53,688 bases of DNA, taken from positions 1,837 to 55,524 of the forward strand of contig NZ_JACWCT010000067.1 of assembly GCF_016613415.1 (NCBI RefSeq), read 5' to 3'. Below are positions 53,067-53,688 of the stretch, one piece after another (the first letter of the stretch is position 1; each line of letters begins with the position of its first letter). The translations under genes and the position numbers were made by a program. The notes under the pieces are model-generated. The model saw only the letters and a list, made by a program, of their open reading frames with translations. It did no database searches and was not told the DNA's origin. The stretch is from Methylobacterium ajmalii (GTDB lineage Bacteria; Pseudomonadota; Alphaproteobacteria; Rhizobiales; Beijerinckiaceae).

Positions 53067-53151
53067 GCCCAGGTGGCGGAATTGGTAGACGCGCTGGTTT
53101 CAGGTACCAGTGGTGCAAGCCGTGGAGGTTCGAGTCCTCTCCTGGGCACCA
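53067..53151 (+). tRNA. tRNA-Leu (anticodon CAG)
   Basis: An 85-nt tRNA with encoded CCA. The acceptor stem is GCCCAGG/CCTGGGC, the D-arm has GGCGGAATTGGTAGACGCGC, the anticodon stem CTGGT/ACCAG encloses loop TTCAGGT (anticodon CAG, reading CUG), and the long variable arm typical of tRNA-Leu is present. The T-arm GGAGGTTCGAGTCCTCT is normal. Confidence 0.97.
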
Positions 53152-53170
53152 ACACCCTTCAATGGTGTTG
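53150..53170 (+). terminator. Possible terminator hairpin after tRNA-Leu
   Basis: CAACACC pairs with GGTGTTG around a seven-base loop, beginning within the encoded CCA end of the tRNA. No clear T-run follows, so it may be a processing or termination signal. Confidence 0.35.
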
Positions 53171-53218
53171 ATGCTTCCCGCGATACGGTGATATTGCGAA
53201 CAACTACCCCTTGAACGA

Positions 53219-53472
53219 TCATATTTTCGGCCGAGCGGTGCAGCGCGCTAGCAGTTGGTGCAGTTCATCGAGACGATCTTCGTCGAGCGCTCGCTTTGGG
53301 ATCACCAGCACTGCGCTGAGCGGCAACAGCAGGCCGACGTGATCGCGGCGCTCCAGGACAGCCTGGACGGAACTCCAGGTGTAGCGGATCCACGTGCCGG
53401 GCACCGCCACCGTTACGTCAGCCTCTCCGAGCGCGAGATCGACGGGAACGTCCGGGCGCGACCGTGCCCTAG
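53219..53472 (-). pseudogene. Gene fragment (YcxB-like C-terminus) cut by an insertion sequence
   Basis: The frame ending at 53219 can be read back without stop to about 53472, giving some 84 residues, where it meets the end of the IS element. The pattern (VAVPGTWIRYTWSSVQAVLE, then LLLPLSAVLVIPKRALDEDR) matches the C-terminal domain of YcxB-like proteins: beta strands, a conserved Trp-Ser and a PKRA motif. The N-terminal part, including the usual two transmembrane helices, is missing from this side of the element. It may continue beyond the element, outside the window. Confidence 0.55.
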
Positions 53473-53688
53473 GCGGTGTGGACAGTTACCGCAGCCACAT
53501 GACAATAGCCGCGATGGTGACCATGGCGGCGTAGTTGCGGGCTGTCTTCTCGTAGCGTGTCGCGACGCGCCGAAACTGATTGAGCTTGGCAAAACAGCAC
53601 TCGATCAGGTGACGCTCCTTATAGAGGGCTGTGTCGAACTCATACTTCTTGGATCGCGAGGGATTGTTCGGGATCACGGCCGTCGCGC
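53473..53688 (-). mobile_element. End of an IS5-family insertion sequence (runs off the window)
   Basis: The segment from about 53473 to the right edge has the 3' end of a transposase gene and a terminal sequence GGCGGTGTGGACAGTTACCG next to CTAG (53469-53472), which may be the target. The precise boundary is inferred from where the broken YcxB-like frame stops making sense and the transposase end begins. Confidence 0.75.
53486..53688 (-). CDS. IS5-family transposase, C-terminal fragment
   Basis: The last 67 codons of a DDE transposase: ALYKERHLIECCFAKLNQFR, then RVATRYEKTARNYAAMVTIA and AIVMWLR. The block with Arg/Glu-rich helix (RHLIECCFAKLNQFRR) contains the final catalytic Glu of the DDE triad. 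This is typical of the IS427-like subgroup of IS5, in which the transposase is often made by frameshifting between two frames. The gene start lies outside the window. Confidence 0.88.
   Translation of the reverse strand, partial: ATAVIPNNPSRSKKYEFDTALYKERHLIECCFAKLNQFRRVATRYEKTARNYAAMVTIAAIVMWLR

Overview
The window is about 53.7 kb of very GC-rich DNA from an alphaproteobacterium. The gene content (glnK-amtB, hom-glpX, a DUF465 pair beside purEK, DUF6894, many cyclic-di-GMP and one-component regulators) and the codon usage suggest a member of the Rhizobiales, most likely Methylobacterium or a close relative. That assignment is inference; no rRNA or other marker gene is present. Nearly all of it reads as chromosomal backbone. 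The only clear mobile DNA is the end of an IS5-like element at the right edge.

Layout. 0-4 kb: a NarL-type histidine kinase and response regulator, then a GAF-PAS-GGDEF protein. 4-6 kb: a UbiH-like flavin hydroxylase divergent from acyl-CoA thioesterase II. 6.2-8.4 kb: glnK-amtB behind a near-consensus sigma-54 promoter and ending in a perfect terminator hairpin. 8.4-9.2 kb: a decayed nucleotidyltransferase/HEPN pair. 9.4-13.7 kb: ftsK, an Old Yellow Enzyme homologue and a small unknown. 14-19 kb: a GAF-EAL protein, a propionyl-CoA synthetase (prpE) and a second acyl-CoA synthetase. 19.4-23 kb: two small DUF465 proteins, purE-purK and a TPR lipoprotein. 23.2-27 kb: a GNAT acetyltransferase, glpX, hom and a ceramidase-like membrane protein. 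27-30.5 kb: xth, a receiver-only regulator overlapping a Crp/Fnr regulator, a Crp-like protein that lacks its DNA-binding domain, and small unknowns. 31-39.3 kb: the most interesting block, described below. 39.8-46.2 kb: ilvD with a Sel1-repeat protein, a glutathione S-transferase, small unknowns, an AprI/Inh-like inhibitor and a 2-hydroxyacid dehydrogenase. 46.3-51.1 kb: a complete sugar-type ABC importer. 51.5-53.7 kb: leuC, tRNA-Leu(CAG), a gene broken by an insertion sequence, and that element.

The best candidate for a poorly characterised system is at 31.0-39.3 kb. It holds two transglutaminase-fold proteins, one fused to a DUF2126 putative amidoligase, a circularly permuted ATP-grasp ligase fused to an alpha-E domain, and a divergent zinc-ribbon metallopeptidase with HEIGH. 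It therefore combines two predicted amide-bond-forming enzymes with three predicted peptidase or transferase centres. This points to synthesis, attachment and trimming of a peptide or amino-acid modification whose substrate is unknown. The families have been described computationally; the substrate is what would be new.

Other points of note are the HEPN gene with an in-frame TGA beside a nucleotidyltransferase that has lost a catalytic aspartate; a Crp-like protein that appears to have lost its helix-turn-helix by internal deletion; two copies in opposite orientation of a roughly 130-140 bp inverted-repeat element; and strong hairpins between the ABC-importer genes that probably set subunit stoichiometry. 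All calls come from reading the sequence; no database search was possible.
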